DNA of 64,000 nt from Anaerolineaceae bacterium (GTDB taxonomy: Bacteria > Chloroflexota > Anaerolineae > Aggregatilineales > Phototrophicaceae): NCBI GenBank assembly GCA_020634115.1, contig JACKCH010000010.1, positions 868,001-932,000 on the forward strand, given 5' to 3'. Under the pieces are notes generated by a model. It searched no databases and was not told where the DNA came from. It saw only the letters and a program-made list of their open reading frames with translations. Both the position numbers and the translations under genes were made by a program. Shown here piece by piece: positions 45,101 to 53,100 of this stretch. The number at the start of each line of letters is the position of its first letter. Within the stretch, counting starts at the first letter, position 1.

Positions 45101-45590
45101 CGGACGGTCTTTCTTTGCTGAACTGGCTGTCACTGCACCACAGCAGCCCTCCCCCGGCGCGGAAGTGGCGACGGAATGGTTGAACCGGCTGCAAACGGCG
45201 CTTCCCGGTAAGCGTCACAATCTCCTGTTAGACTATATTCGGCTGCGGGCGACGCGGGCGTTAGGGCTGGAAGAGTCCTTCCCGATTGACCCCCGCCAGC
45301 CGCTCCAGGGGCTAGGACTGGACTCGCTGATGGCCGTCGAACTCCGTAACGCGCTCGGCGCTGACCTGAAAACCAAGCTGCCGACAACGCTGGTGTTCGA
45401 TCACCCGACCATCGAGGCGCTGGCGGACTACCTGGAAAAAACGCTGTTCAAGACGGCAGAACCGGCGGCCCCGGCTTCGACAGCCGCAGCGGAAAAACAG
45501 GCAACGCTGGAAGAGATCGAACAGCTTTCCGACGATGAGGCGGAAGCCCTGCTGCTGGAAGAGCTAAAAGCCATCCAGAAGAAAAAATAG
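39102..45590 (+). CDS. Type I PKS 3: KS-AT-DH-ER-KR-ACP
   Basis: 2162 residues. N-terminal coiled coil (LKSALTALQKMRARLEKVE). KS Cys211 (DTACSSS), EAHGTGT, NFGHLEA. AT from about 567, GHSVGE Ser661, and SHAFHSPLM (His764), the malonyl-CoA-type motif. DH His964 in HQVQGQVVVP and Asp1124 in HPGLLDACLQ. ER about 1447-1760 (HSAAGGVGLAAVQLA near 1580). KR from about 1766 (YLVTGGLRGLGL, Tyr near 1911 in SNYVAANAF; VFDD). ACP Ser2075 in GLDSLM. Tail LSDDEAEALLLEELKAIQKKK, basic at the very end unlike PKS 1 and 2. Predicted fully reduced two-carbon extension. 51 bases separate it from PKS 4. Confidence 0.95.
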   Translation: MTNPTSPEGDVQNRLKSALTALQKMRARLEKVEAARTEPIAIIGMGCRFPGNINSPEAFWESLQNGVDAISEVPADRWDIDAYYDPDPDAPGKMNTRWGGFIEQPVDRFDAPFFGISAREARMMDPQQRMLLEVSWETLENAGIDPTQLAGSRTGFFIGITMPDYLIHTSRIAPQTIDAYMATGGVSNAAVGRVSFLLGLQGPCMAVDTACSSSLVATHLAVQSLRNGEADLALVGGVNFMLLPEFTVSMSKAHMMADDGRCKTFDASANGFVRGEGCGMIALKRLSQAQADGDTILAVIRGSATNHGGASSGFTVPNKHAQEAVIRAALADARVEPARVGYIEAHGTGTSLGDPIEIRALAAALHEGRTADNPLLLGSVKTNFGHLEAASGVIGLMKAALALHHQEIPPHLHLHEPNPYIPWDEMPVQVPTQLTPWPGSHIAGVSSFGASGVNAHVVLECAPADRPADIPAAAAFPQPILALSARSENALRLLAGRHAGLLEQRPEVSLADWAYTAHTTRPAFPFRLAVTAETPEQVQHQLRAFADGDTVAGLVAGYAPENILPPVAFLFTGQGAQYAGMGRELYETHPVFRAALDQCADLLHDHLEYPLLEVMFAEGEAGAALINETAYTQPALFALEYALAQLWLSWGVRPAAVMGHSVGEYVAACIAGVFTLEDGLKLIAARGRLMQSLPSGGGMVAVLADEATITAVIAPYADQVSIAAVNGPDNLVISGAQSALDEITAQLAAQGIKNRPLVVSHAFHSPLMDSILADFEAVAREVNYHRPQITLISNVTGQPFATGTQPDAVYWRDHIRAAVQFRDSMESLHQQGFPVFLEVGPNPTLLGMGRGCLPEDADVVWLASLRKGKSDWGQLLNSVGQAFVTGLQVDWQAFHQGFAGRRITGLPNYPFERRRYWVEASEWRRSDSGGASHPLLGTQLRTAGKTVFFESRFNPEQTPLVSDHQVQGQVVVPATGYIEMALAAGARAFGLDNWLLEDLLIQSALVLPAQDTVVVQTMVEPDGSFQILSLEADDTWRVHASGSVRAVTPLDEEFPSLDALRASLTAESSAEAHYQRAAERGMNFGPQFRGLERVWVGDGEALGLIQLPDSLSTGSYHVHPGLLDACLQTANLLLPEDSRDTYLPLSLDSLRVFRPLETPLWSHAVLHPGDSREVLRADFHLFDADGQVVAVVNGLNLKRVGAIGTDGASDKWLYEVAWRLQDVPEQSLTADTAAGSWLILADAGGVGQQVAAQLEAYGGQCVLMSADEYPEPMPEAFAPALQSLADGQYAPLRGVLHLWGLDSAVGELNLPELAADQARGNRSALALVQALAQAGLSLTLWLVTRGLQPIESETVSLSQALLWGFGRAVALEQPELNCTCIDLKPSPWAGEIEALVQTLLGAGDENQIALRQHGRYVARLAPRTHEAVDEDAILGGQPFQLSISQKGVLENLYFEPVERRIPSPGEIEIRVQANGLGFRDVLGALGMYPGDIPAFGSECVGVVSAVGEGVASLQVGDSVMALAIGSFRSHMIVPAVFAVKLPETLSVQEAATVPVPFLTADYGLNHLAQMQAGDRVLIHSAAGGVGLAAVQLAQLAGAEIFGTAGSDEKRAFLASIGVQHVLNSRTLDFADAIRERTDGRGVDIVLNALSDEFIERSVSVLAENGRFIEIGKRNIWTPEQMQAARPDVVYHIMDPSFFPENPDVVHAIFSDLRDGFNAGHLQPLPMQVFPMTAAADAFRYMAQARHIGRVVVTQQTGGVGLRADASYLVTGGLRGLGLVVARWLAEQGALHLILVGRSAPSAETQDVLREIEGLGTQVTVMQADVSQPDAVTAMLNAIQQDLPPLRGIIHCAAVFDDGMIVQQDWSRFEHVFAPKVQGTWNLHQLTQGWPLDFFVMFSSAASVLGAGGQSNYVAANAFMDALAHYRHTQGLPALAINWGAWAEVGAATDQRVQERTELLGIRALSLEQGLVSLGKLMRGATPQVSVMNVNWAQYLKQLPAGRSFFAELAVTAPQQPSPGAEVATEWLNRLQTALPGKRHNLLLDYIRLRATRALGLEESFPIDPRQPLQGLGLDSLMAVELRNALGADLKTKLPTTLVFDHPTIEALADYLEKTLFKTAEPAAPASTAAAEKQATLEEIEQLSDDEAEALLLEELKAIQKKK

Positions 45591-45641
45591 CCCATGACCC
45601 GATTGGTATTTCAGGACGAATCAATCCTTACGTGAGGGAAA

Positions 45642-48600
45642 ATGATGACACAATCACCAGATCGTCTCGCGGGGATGTCCCCGCTGAAACAGGCGCTTTT
45701 TGAACTTCGGGAGATGCGCGGTCAGTTGGATGCGCTGGAAGCTGCCCGCCAGGAGCCGATTGCTATTGTTGGCATGGGCTTGCGGTTTCCGGGCGGAGTC
45801 CAGACGCCGGAAGCGTTGTGGTCACTGCTCGTCAATGGCGGAGACGCGATTCGGGATATTCCGGCGGAACGTTGGAATCTGGCCGATTATTATGACCCTG
45901 ATCCCACCGCGCCCGGCAAGATGTATACCCGCCAGGGCGGTTTCCTCGATCAAGTAGATCAGTTCGACCCCCACTTTTTCGGCATTTCCCCCCGCGAAGC
46001 GGTCAGCATGGATCCGCAGCAGCGGCTTCTCTTAGAAGTAGCGTGGGAAGCGCTGGAAAATGCCGGTCAGTCGCCGGATAAACTGCTGGGGAGCGCGACG
46101 GGCGTTTTCCTGGGGATGGGTAACAGCGATTACAGCCGGGTGGTGTGGTCGGATACGGACAATATTGACGTGTACTTCGCCACCGGGAACGCTTACAGCG
46201 CTGCTGCCGGGCGTTTGTCCTATATTCTGGGGTTGCAGGGGCCGAGTATGGTGGTGGATACGGCCTGCTCATCGTCGCTGGTGGCCGTACATCTGGCGCT
46301 CAACAGCCTGCGGACAAAAGAGAGCCACTTGGCGCTGGTGGGTGGGGTGAACCTCATCCTGACGCCGGAAGCCAGTATCAATTTCTCCAAAGCGCAGATG
46401 ATGGCGACGGATGATCGCTGCAAAACCTTCGATGCGGCGGCGGATGGTTATGTGCGCGGTGAGGGCTGTGGCATCATCGTCCTGAAGCGGCTATCGGACG
46501 CGATTGCCAGCGGCGATCAGATTTGGGCGGTGATTCGGGGGGCAGCCGTGAACCAGGATGGACGCAGCAGCGGCCTGACCGCGCCGAATGGCCCATCTCA
46601 GGAGGCGGTGCTGCGCCAGGCGTTGGAAAATGCCGGTGTGACCGCCGAACAGGTCAGCTACATTGAGGCACACGGCACAGGCACCTCGCTGGGCGACCCG
46701 ATTGAAGTGCAGGCGCTGGCGGCGGTGATGAGCGAAGGACATACCAAAACTGACCCGCTGCTCATCGGGTCGGTCAAAACCAATCTCGGCCACCTGGAAG
46801 CGGCGGCGGGAATTGCCGGGTTGATGAAAGTGGTGCTGATGCTGGGGCAGGGGCAGATTCCGCCGCATTTGCACCTACAGACATTGAACCCGTATATCCC
46901 CTGGGAGGATATTCCGGTAGACGTGCCGACGCAACTGCGTGAACTGCCCGCGCATGATGACCGCCTGATTGCGGGTGTGAGTTCCTTTGGCTTCAGCGGG
47001 ACGAACGCCCATGTGATTCTCGAAGCTGCACCCAGGATGGAACGGGAAGCGCCGGACATGGAACGCCCGCTGCATCTGCTGACGCTCTCAGCGCGGAACG
47101 ATGCGGCACTGGATGAACTCTCTCGCCAATACAGCCAGTGGCTGGTGGAGTCACCGGCGGCGTTCCCTGACATCGCCTACACCGCGAATGCCGGGCGGGC
47201 GGTGTGGGCGCACCGGTTGGCGCTGGTGGCGGCTTCGGCGGAAGAAGTACAGACGAAATTGGCGGACTTTCTGGCACGGCAGGAAACGCCGGGACTGTTC
47301 TCTCATGTCCTGGCCGATGTGCGCCCGCCGGAGGTGGCCTTTCTGTTCACCGGGCATGGTTCGCAATACTTCAACATGGGGCGTGTCCTCTACCAGACTG
47401 AACCGACCTTCCGCTCAGCGATTGATGAATGCGCCGAAATCTCAAAAGCTTATCTGGAACAGCCGCTGACGGCGGTGTTATTCCCGGAAGATGCCGGGCA
47501 GGAAGCGTTGATGAGCCAGATGGCGTATGCCCAACCGGCACTGTTCGCGCTGGAATACGCGCTGGCGCAACTGTGGCTGTCGTGGGGTGTGCGCCCGACG
47601 ATGGTCATGGGGCATAGCGTCGGGGAATACACCGCAGCGTGTATTGCCGGGCTGTTCAGCGTGGCGGACGGGCTGAAACTGGTGGCGGCGCGGGGTCGCC
47701 TGTTCGACTCGCTGCCAGAAGCCGGGGCGATGGTGGCGGTATTCGCCGGCCTGGAACAAGTGACGGAAGCTATCGCGCCTTACACAGATGACATATCCAT
47801 TGGCGCGGTGAACGGCCCGACGAACATCGTCATTTCAGGCCGACAGGACAGTGTGGATGCGGTGATTGCTCACCTGACGGGGGCGGGAATCAAGTCCCGC
47901 CGTCTGGATGTGCCGCAGGCGTCGCACTCACCGCTGCTCGACCCGATTCTGGATGAGTTTGAGCGGGTGGCCGCTGAGATTACCTATTCTCCGCCGCAGA
48001 TTGGGCTGCTTTCCGGCGTCAGTGGTGAAATTGCGGCACTGGCGGATGTGGGCAGTGGCGCTTATTGGCGGCGGCATCTGCGCCAACCGGTGCAGTTTGC
48101 AGCCATGATCGAAACGTTGCAACAGGAAGGGTACCGACTGTTCCTGGAAATCGGGCCGAATCCAACTCTGCTGGGGATGGGGCGGCGCATCCTGGGGAAC
48201 GATGACAGCCTGTGGCTGCCGTCACTGCGCCAGGATTGGGACGATTGGGTGCAAATGCTCGACAGCTTGGCGCTTCTGTACACCCAGGGTGTCGAAGTGG
48301 ATTGGGAGGGGTTCGACCGCCCGTATGCCCGCCAGCGCACCTCACTGCCGACCTATCCCTGGGCAAGAGAGCGCTACTGGTATGAACCAACCTCGATTCC
48401 GGCGCGGGTTCGCCCGGCTGATGAGTTGCTGGCCTGGGAAGCGGTGACTGAAACCGGACGGCAGCAGGCCGCTCAGGGACCGCTTGATCTGGGACTGCCC
48501 ACCTATCCGGCCCGCTGGGCTGCGCTGGAAAACCTGACTCTGGCTTATGAGATGGATGCCCTGCGTCAGTTTGGGGTCTTTACCCAGGCCGGTGAACGCT

Positions 48601-50039
48601 ATACGGTGGCCGGGTTGCTGGAACATCTGGCGATCAGTCCGGGGTACACCAGCTTGATGTCGCGCTGGCTGACGGAATTAGCGGCGCATGGGCTGCTCGA
48701 ACAAGACGGAGACCGCTTTACCAGCACCCGCCCGTTACCAGAGTCGAGTCTGGACGAGTCCTGGCAGATCGCTGAGTCGCTAATGGCCGATATTCCGACG
48801 CTGCTGGCCTATATCCGACGCTGCGGCGATCAGTTAGTCCCGGTTTTGAAGGGAGCTACCAGTCCGCTAGACACGCTGTTCCCCGGCGGTTCGTATGCCA
48901 CCACCGATTTTATCTATAACCAGTGGTCACTGGTGCGCTACTTCAACAACATCGCCCGCGCATTGGTTGGGGCGGTTCTCAATCATGCCGGGCAGGGCGG
49001 CACGTTTCGCGTCTTGGAAATCGGCGCGGGGACGGGCGGCACGACGGCGGCGGTTCTACCCGCGTTCCCGGTCAACAGTACCAGCTACACCTTCACCGAT
49101 GTATCCGACTTCTTCCTGGGACGGGCCGAACAGCGTTTCAGCGCCTATCCGTTCCTCAACTTCGGGCTGCTGAACATTGAGCAGAATCCAGAAGAGCAGG
49201 GCTACCCCGCTCACAGCTTCGACCTCGTGATTGCGGCCAACGCGCTCCATGCGACCCGCGACCTGGGCGAAACGCTGGATCATGTCCGGTTGCTGCTCGC
49301 CCCGCATGGTCGCGTCATCCTGTATGAGGCGACCCGTCATCAATCCTGGTTCGACATCACCACCGGGCTGATTGAGGGCTGGGGGCGGTTTGAGGATGAC
49401 CTGCGCGGTGATAATCCGCTGCTCACGCCCGAAGAGTGGCGGACGGTCTTCCTGGAACACGGCTTTGAGGCCGTGCTAACTCTGCCGGAAGCCGGGGCGG
49501 AAACCGAAATTCTCGGCCAGCACATTATTATTGCGCAGGCATCGGCGGCGGGGCAGCGGGCGAACATTGCCACGCCGCACAGCCAGGCTCAGGCGCAGAC
49601 CAGCGAGGCCGCCGCGCCTGCCGAAGATTTCATCCGTCTGTTGGGCGGGTTGATGCCGGATGACCGCGTTGAACAGTTGACCGCCTTTGTCCGTAGTCGT
49701 GTCGCCCGCATCCTGCGGTTGACTCCGTCACACCCACTGGATGAACAGCACCGGCTGATGGATCTCGGTCTGGATTCCCTGATGGCGGTTGAACTCCGTA
49801 ATGCGTTGGAAACCGATCTGAAGCTGATGGGAACACTCCCTGCGACTCTGGTTTTCGACTATCCGACCATTGCCGCTATCGTGGGTTTTCTGGATACCAC
49901 CCTGGTTGCCGGCACCGCACCCGCTAGCGAAACTCATGCCACATCCGACGAGGCAACCCCGGTTTCCGAGGATGAGTTGGCCGGGCTTTCCGAAGACGAG
50001 GTCGCGGCGCTCATTATGCGGAAGTTAGGCGATCTTTAG
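45642..50039 (+). CDS. Type I PKS 4: KS-AT-C-methyltransferase-ACP
   Basis: 1465 residues; GAGGGAAA precedes the ATG pair. N-terminal coiled coil (LKQALFELREMRGQLDALE). KS Cys209 (DTACSSS), EAHGTGT, NLGHLEA. AT from about 566, GHSVGE Ser659, but PQASHSPLL in place of HAFH. From about 925 a winged-helix-like lead-in and a SAM-dependent C-methyltransferase follow (LEIGAGTGGTTAAVLP near 1125; IAANALHATRDL). ACP Ser1379 in GLDSLM. Tail LSEDEVAALIMRKLGDL. No KR, DH or ER, so the unit should install an alpha-methyl beta-keto group, possibly gem-dimethyl if a methylmalonyl unit is used. Confidence 0.94.
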   Translation: MMTQSPDRLAGMSPLKQALFELREMRGQLDALEAARQEPIAIVGMGLRFPGGVQTPEALWSLLVNGGDAIRDIPAERWNLADYYDPDPTAPGKMYTRQGGFLDQVDQFDPHFFGISPREAVSMDPQQRLLLEVAWEALENAGQSPDKLLGSATGVFLGMGNSDYSRVVWSDTDNIDVYFATGNAYSAAAGRLSYILGLQGPSMVVDTACSSSLVAVHLALNSLRTKESHLALVGGVNLILTPEASINFSKAQMMATDDRCKTFDAAADGYVRGEGCGIIVLKRLSDAIASGDQIWAVIRGAAVNQDGRSSGLTAPNGPSQEAVLRQALENAGVTAEQVSYIEAHGTGTSLGDPIEVQALAAVMSEGHTKTDPLLIGSVKTNLGHLEAAAGIAGLMKVVLMLGQGQIPPHLHLQTLNPYIPWEDIPVDVPTQLRELPAHDDRLIAGVSSFGFSGTNAHVILEAAPRMEREAPDMERPLHLLTLSARNDAALDELSRQYSQWLVESPAAFPDIAYTANAGRAVWAHRLALVAASAEEVQTKLADFLARQETPGLFSHVLADVRPPEVAFLFTGHGSQYFNMGRVLYQTEPTFRSAIDECAEISKAYLEQPLTAVLFPEDAGQEALMSQMAYAQPALFALEYALAQLWLSWGVRPTMVMGHSVGEYTAACIAGLFSVADGLKLVAARGRLFDSLPEAGAMVAVFAGLEQVTEAIAPYTDDISIGAVNGPTNIVISGRQDSVDAVIAHLTGAGIKSRRLDVPQASHSPLLDPILDEFERVAAEITYSPPQIGLLSGVSGEIAALADVGSGAYWRRHLRQPVQFAAMIETLQQEGYRLFLEIGPNPTLLGMGRRILGNDDSLWLPSLRQDWDDWVQMLDSLALLYTQGVEVDWEGFDRPYARQRTSLPTYPWARERYWYEPTSIPARVRPADELLAWEAVTETGRQQAAQGPLDLGLPTYPARWAALENLTLAYEMDALRQFGVFTQAGERYTVAGLLEHLAISPGYTSLMSRWLTELAAHGLLEQDGDRFTSTRPLPESSLDESWQIAESLMADIPTLLAYIRRCGDQLVPVLKGATSPLDTLFPGGSYATTDFIYNQWSLVRYFNNIARALVGAVLNHAGQGGTFRVLEIGAGTGGTTAAVLPAFPVNSTSYTFTDVSDFFLGRAEQRFSAYPFLNFGLLNIEQNPEEQGYPAHSFDLVIAANALHATRDLGETLDHVRLLLAPHGRVILYEATRHQSWFDITTGLIEGWGRFEDDLRGDNPLLTPEEWRTVFLEHGFEAVLTLPEAGAETEILGQHIIIAQASAAGQRANIATPHSQAQAQTSEAAAPAEDFIRLLGGLMPDDRVEQLTAFVRSRVARILRLTPSHPLDEQHRLMDLGLDSLMAVELRNALETDLKLMGTLPATLVFDYPTIAAIVGFLDTTLVAGTAPASETHATSDEATPVSEDELAGLSEDEVAALIMRKLGDL

Positions 50040-50075
50040 GGATTATTCATAAGATCGAATTTGATTTGCGCTCTT

Positions 50076-50108
50076 CGCTCAACAGGCCGAAAATAGACCT
50101 GTTGAGCG
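50076..50108 (+). promoter_or_regulatory. Strong hairpin in the PKS 4-PKS 5 spacer
   Basis: Perfect 11-bp stem CGCTCAACAGG (50076-50086) with CCTGTTGAGCG (50098-50108), loop of 11, in the longest gap inside the PKS run (136 bases). No T-run follows, so it is not a classic terminator. It could be an RNA processing or stabilising element, or a protein-binding palindrome. Confidence 0.6.
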
Positions 50109-50175
50109 TTCATCATCCTCGACCTGAGGAATTTCACCATCTCAATTCACATGCTCCCAGATGAAGGGGATCTTC

Positions 50176-53100
50176 ATGGTACAAGATTCAAATGCCGTAC
50201 CGCAGCTTTCACCCTTGAAACAGGCTTATCTCGCTATTGAGAAAATGCAGGCCCGGCTCAATGCGTTGGAACAATCCCAGCACGAAGCGATTGCGATTGT
50301 CGGGATGGGCTGCCGTTTCCCCGGTGGGGCGGATACCCCGGCGGCTTACTGGGAACTGCTGCGGGAAGGCCGGGATGCCGTCACCGAGATTCCCGCTGGT
50401 CGGTGGGATGTCCCGGCGTATTATGATGCGGACAGCAATGCGCCGGGGAAAATGTCGGTGAAGTACGGCGCGTTTGTCGAACAGGTTGACCAGTTTGACC
50501 CGGCCTTCTTTAGTATCTCCCCCCGTGAAGCGACGAGTATGGACCCGCAGCAGCGGCTGCTGTTGGAAGTGGCCTGGGAGGCGCTGGAAAATGCCGGGCA
50601 AGCCCCGGATCAGCTTTCGGGCAGTGCTACCGGCGTCTTTCTGGCGATGACCACCAACGACTACGGGCAGTTGTTCCTGAAAAGCGGCGATCTGTCGCTG
50701 CTTGATGCGTATTATGCGTCCGGTATCGCCCATAGCATCGCCTCTGGCCGTGTGTCCTATGTTCTGGGATTGCAGGGGCCAAGCCTGACAGTGGATACCG
50801 CCTGTTCGTCCTCACTGGTGAGTGTGCATCTGGCGGTGCAGAGTCTCCGCCAGCGGGAATGCCGGATGGCGTTGGCTGGTGGGGTCAACCTCATCCTCGC
50901 GCCGGAAACCTATATCGCCCTCTCCAAATATGGAATGCTGGCCCCGGATGGCCGGTGTAAAACGTTTGACGCGGCGGCGGATGGGTTTGTGCGCGGCGAG
51001 GGATGCGGCGTGATTGTGATGAAACGCCTCTCGGACGCGCAGGCGGATGGGGATCGCATCCTGGCGGTAATACGCGGTTCGGCGCTCAACCAGGATGGCC
51101 CCAGCAGTGGCTTGACTGCCCCCAACGGCCCGGCGCAGGAAGCGGTTATCCGGGCGGCGCTGGCGAACGCCGGGGTTGAGCCAGGGCAGGTGAGCTACGT
51201 GGAAACACACGGTACGGGTACATCCCTGGGCGACCCGATTGAAGTGCAGGCGCTGGCAAAGGCGCTGCGGAGCGGCGAACTGGCGCAACAGCCCTTAATT
51301 ATCGGCGCGGTCAAGACCAATATCGGCCACCTGGAAGCCTCAGCGGGTATTGCCGGGATTATCAAAGTGATTCTGATGCTCCAGCACCGGGAACTCACGC
51401 CGCACCTGCACCTGAAACAGCCTAATCCCTTTATCCAGTGGGATAAAATGCCGATGGAAATTCCGGCGGAACTCGCCCCCTGGGAAGGTGTCGGCGGGCA
51501 GTGGGTGGCCGGAGTCAGTTCGTTTGGCTTCAGTGGAACGAACGCTCATATCGTCATGGCTGCCGCGCCCCAACCGGAAGAACAGGCTGCCGAGGTCGAA
51601 CGCCCGCTGCAAGTGATGGCGCTCTCCGCCCGTGATGAGACGGCGCTGCGCCAACTGGCGGGACGCTACGCTGAGCATCTGGCCCAGACCGATGCTGAAC
51701 TGGCCGATGTATGCTTTACTGCCAACGCGGGGCGGGCGCACTTTCAACAGCGTGCGGCCTGGGTTGTGAATACGAAAGACGAATTGCACCAACGACTGGC
51801 GCAATTCGCGGCGGGCGCTGATGAAGCCGCTATCCGGGGCTATGCCGCGCCCGGTGGCAAGCCCAAAGTGGCGTTTCTGTTCACCGGCCAGGGGTCACAG
51901 TATCCCGGCATGGGGCGGCAGCTTTACGAGACGCAGCCTACTTTCCGCGCCGCGCTGGATCGCTGCGCCGAGATTCTGACTCCTTACCTGGAACTGCCGT
52001 TGCTGTCGGTGTTGTTCGACGACGACAGCCCAGATTCCCCCCTGCATAACACGACTTATACCCAACCGGCTCTATTCGCCCTGGAATACGCGCTGGCGCA
52101 GTTGTGGCGTTCGTGGGGGGTGGAACCGAATCTGGTGATGGGACACAGTGTTGGGGAGTATGTCGCCGCCTGTATCGCCGGGGTTTTCAGCCTGGAAGAT
52201 GGCTTGAAGCTGATCGCCGCCCGCGCCCGGTTGATGGGTGCGCTGCCCGCTGGTGGCGCGATGGTGGCCGTGTTCGCTGATGAGACACGGGTCTCTTCCG
52301 CGATTGCTGCCTATCCCCGGATTTCCATCGCGGCGGTCAACGGGCCGGATAGTATCGTCATCTCCGGGGACGGGAACGATGTTCAGGCGGTCACAGAGCA
52401 ACTCAAGAATCAGGGCATCAAATGTCGCCCGTTGACGGTTTCCCACGCCTTTCATTCGCCGCTGATGGACTCCATTCTGGATAAATTTGAGCAGGTCGCG
52501 GCGGAAATTACCTATGCTCCCCCGCGTATCAAGCTGATCTCCAACGTCACCGGGCAGGTGGCCGGTAACGATGTGACCACTCCGGCCTACTGGCGCGGGC
52601 ATATCCGGTCAGCGGTGCAGTTTGCGCGTTCCATTGAAACCGTCTATGCGCAGAACAGCCGGGTATTCCTGGAAATCGGCCCCGGCACAACGCTTCTGGG
52701 GATGGGGCAGCGCTGCCTGGAAGATCAGGACGAGGTGGGGGCCTGGCTGCCGTCGCTGAATCCCCGGAAAGCGGATTGGGTACAGGTCGCGGACTCGCTG
52801 GCGAAGCTGTACGGTGCGGGTGTCCCCGTGAACTGGCGCGGCTTTGACCAGGACTATCCCCGCCGTATCGTGACGCTGCCGACTTACCCGTTCCAGCGTT
52901 CGCGTTACTGGCGGCTGCCGAGCCGGGTGGGTTCGCGGGCTGCCGGGCAGGAAATCCTGCATCCACTGCTGGGCTACCGCGTCCGTTCTGCCCTGAAGGT
53001 GGCACAGTTTGAGATGCAGTTCACGCCGGAGTCGTTCTCGTTCCTTAACGACCACCGGATTTATGGTACGGCGCTGCTCCCAGCCACCGGCTACCTGGAA

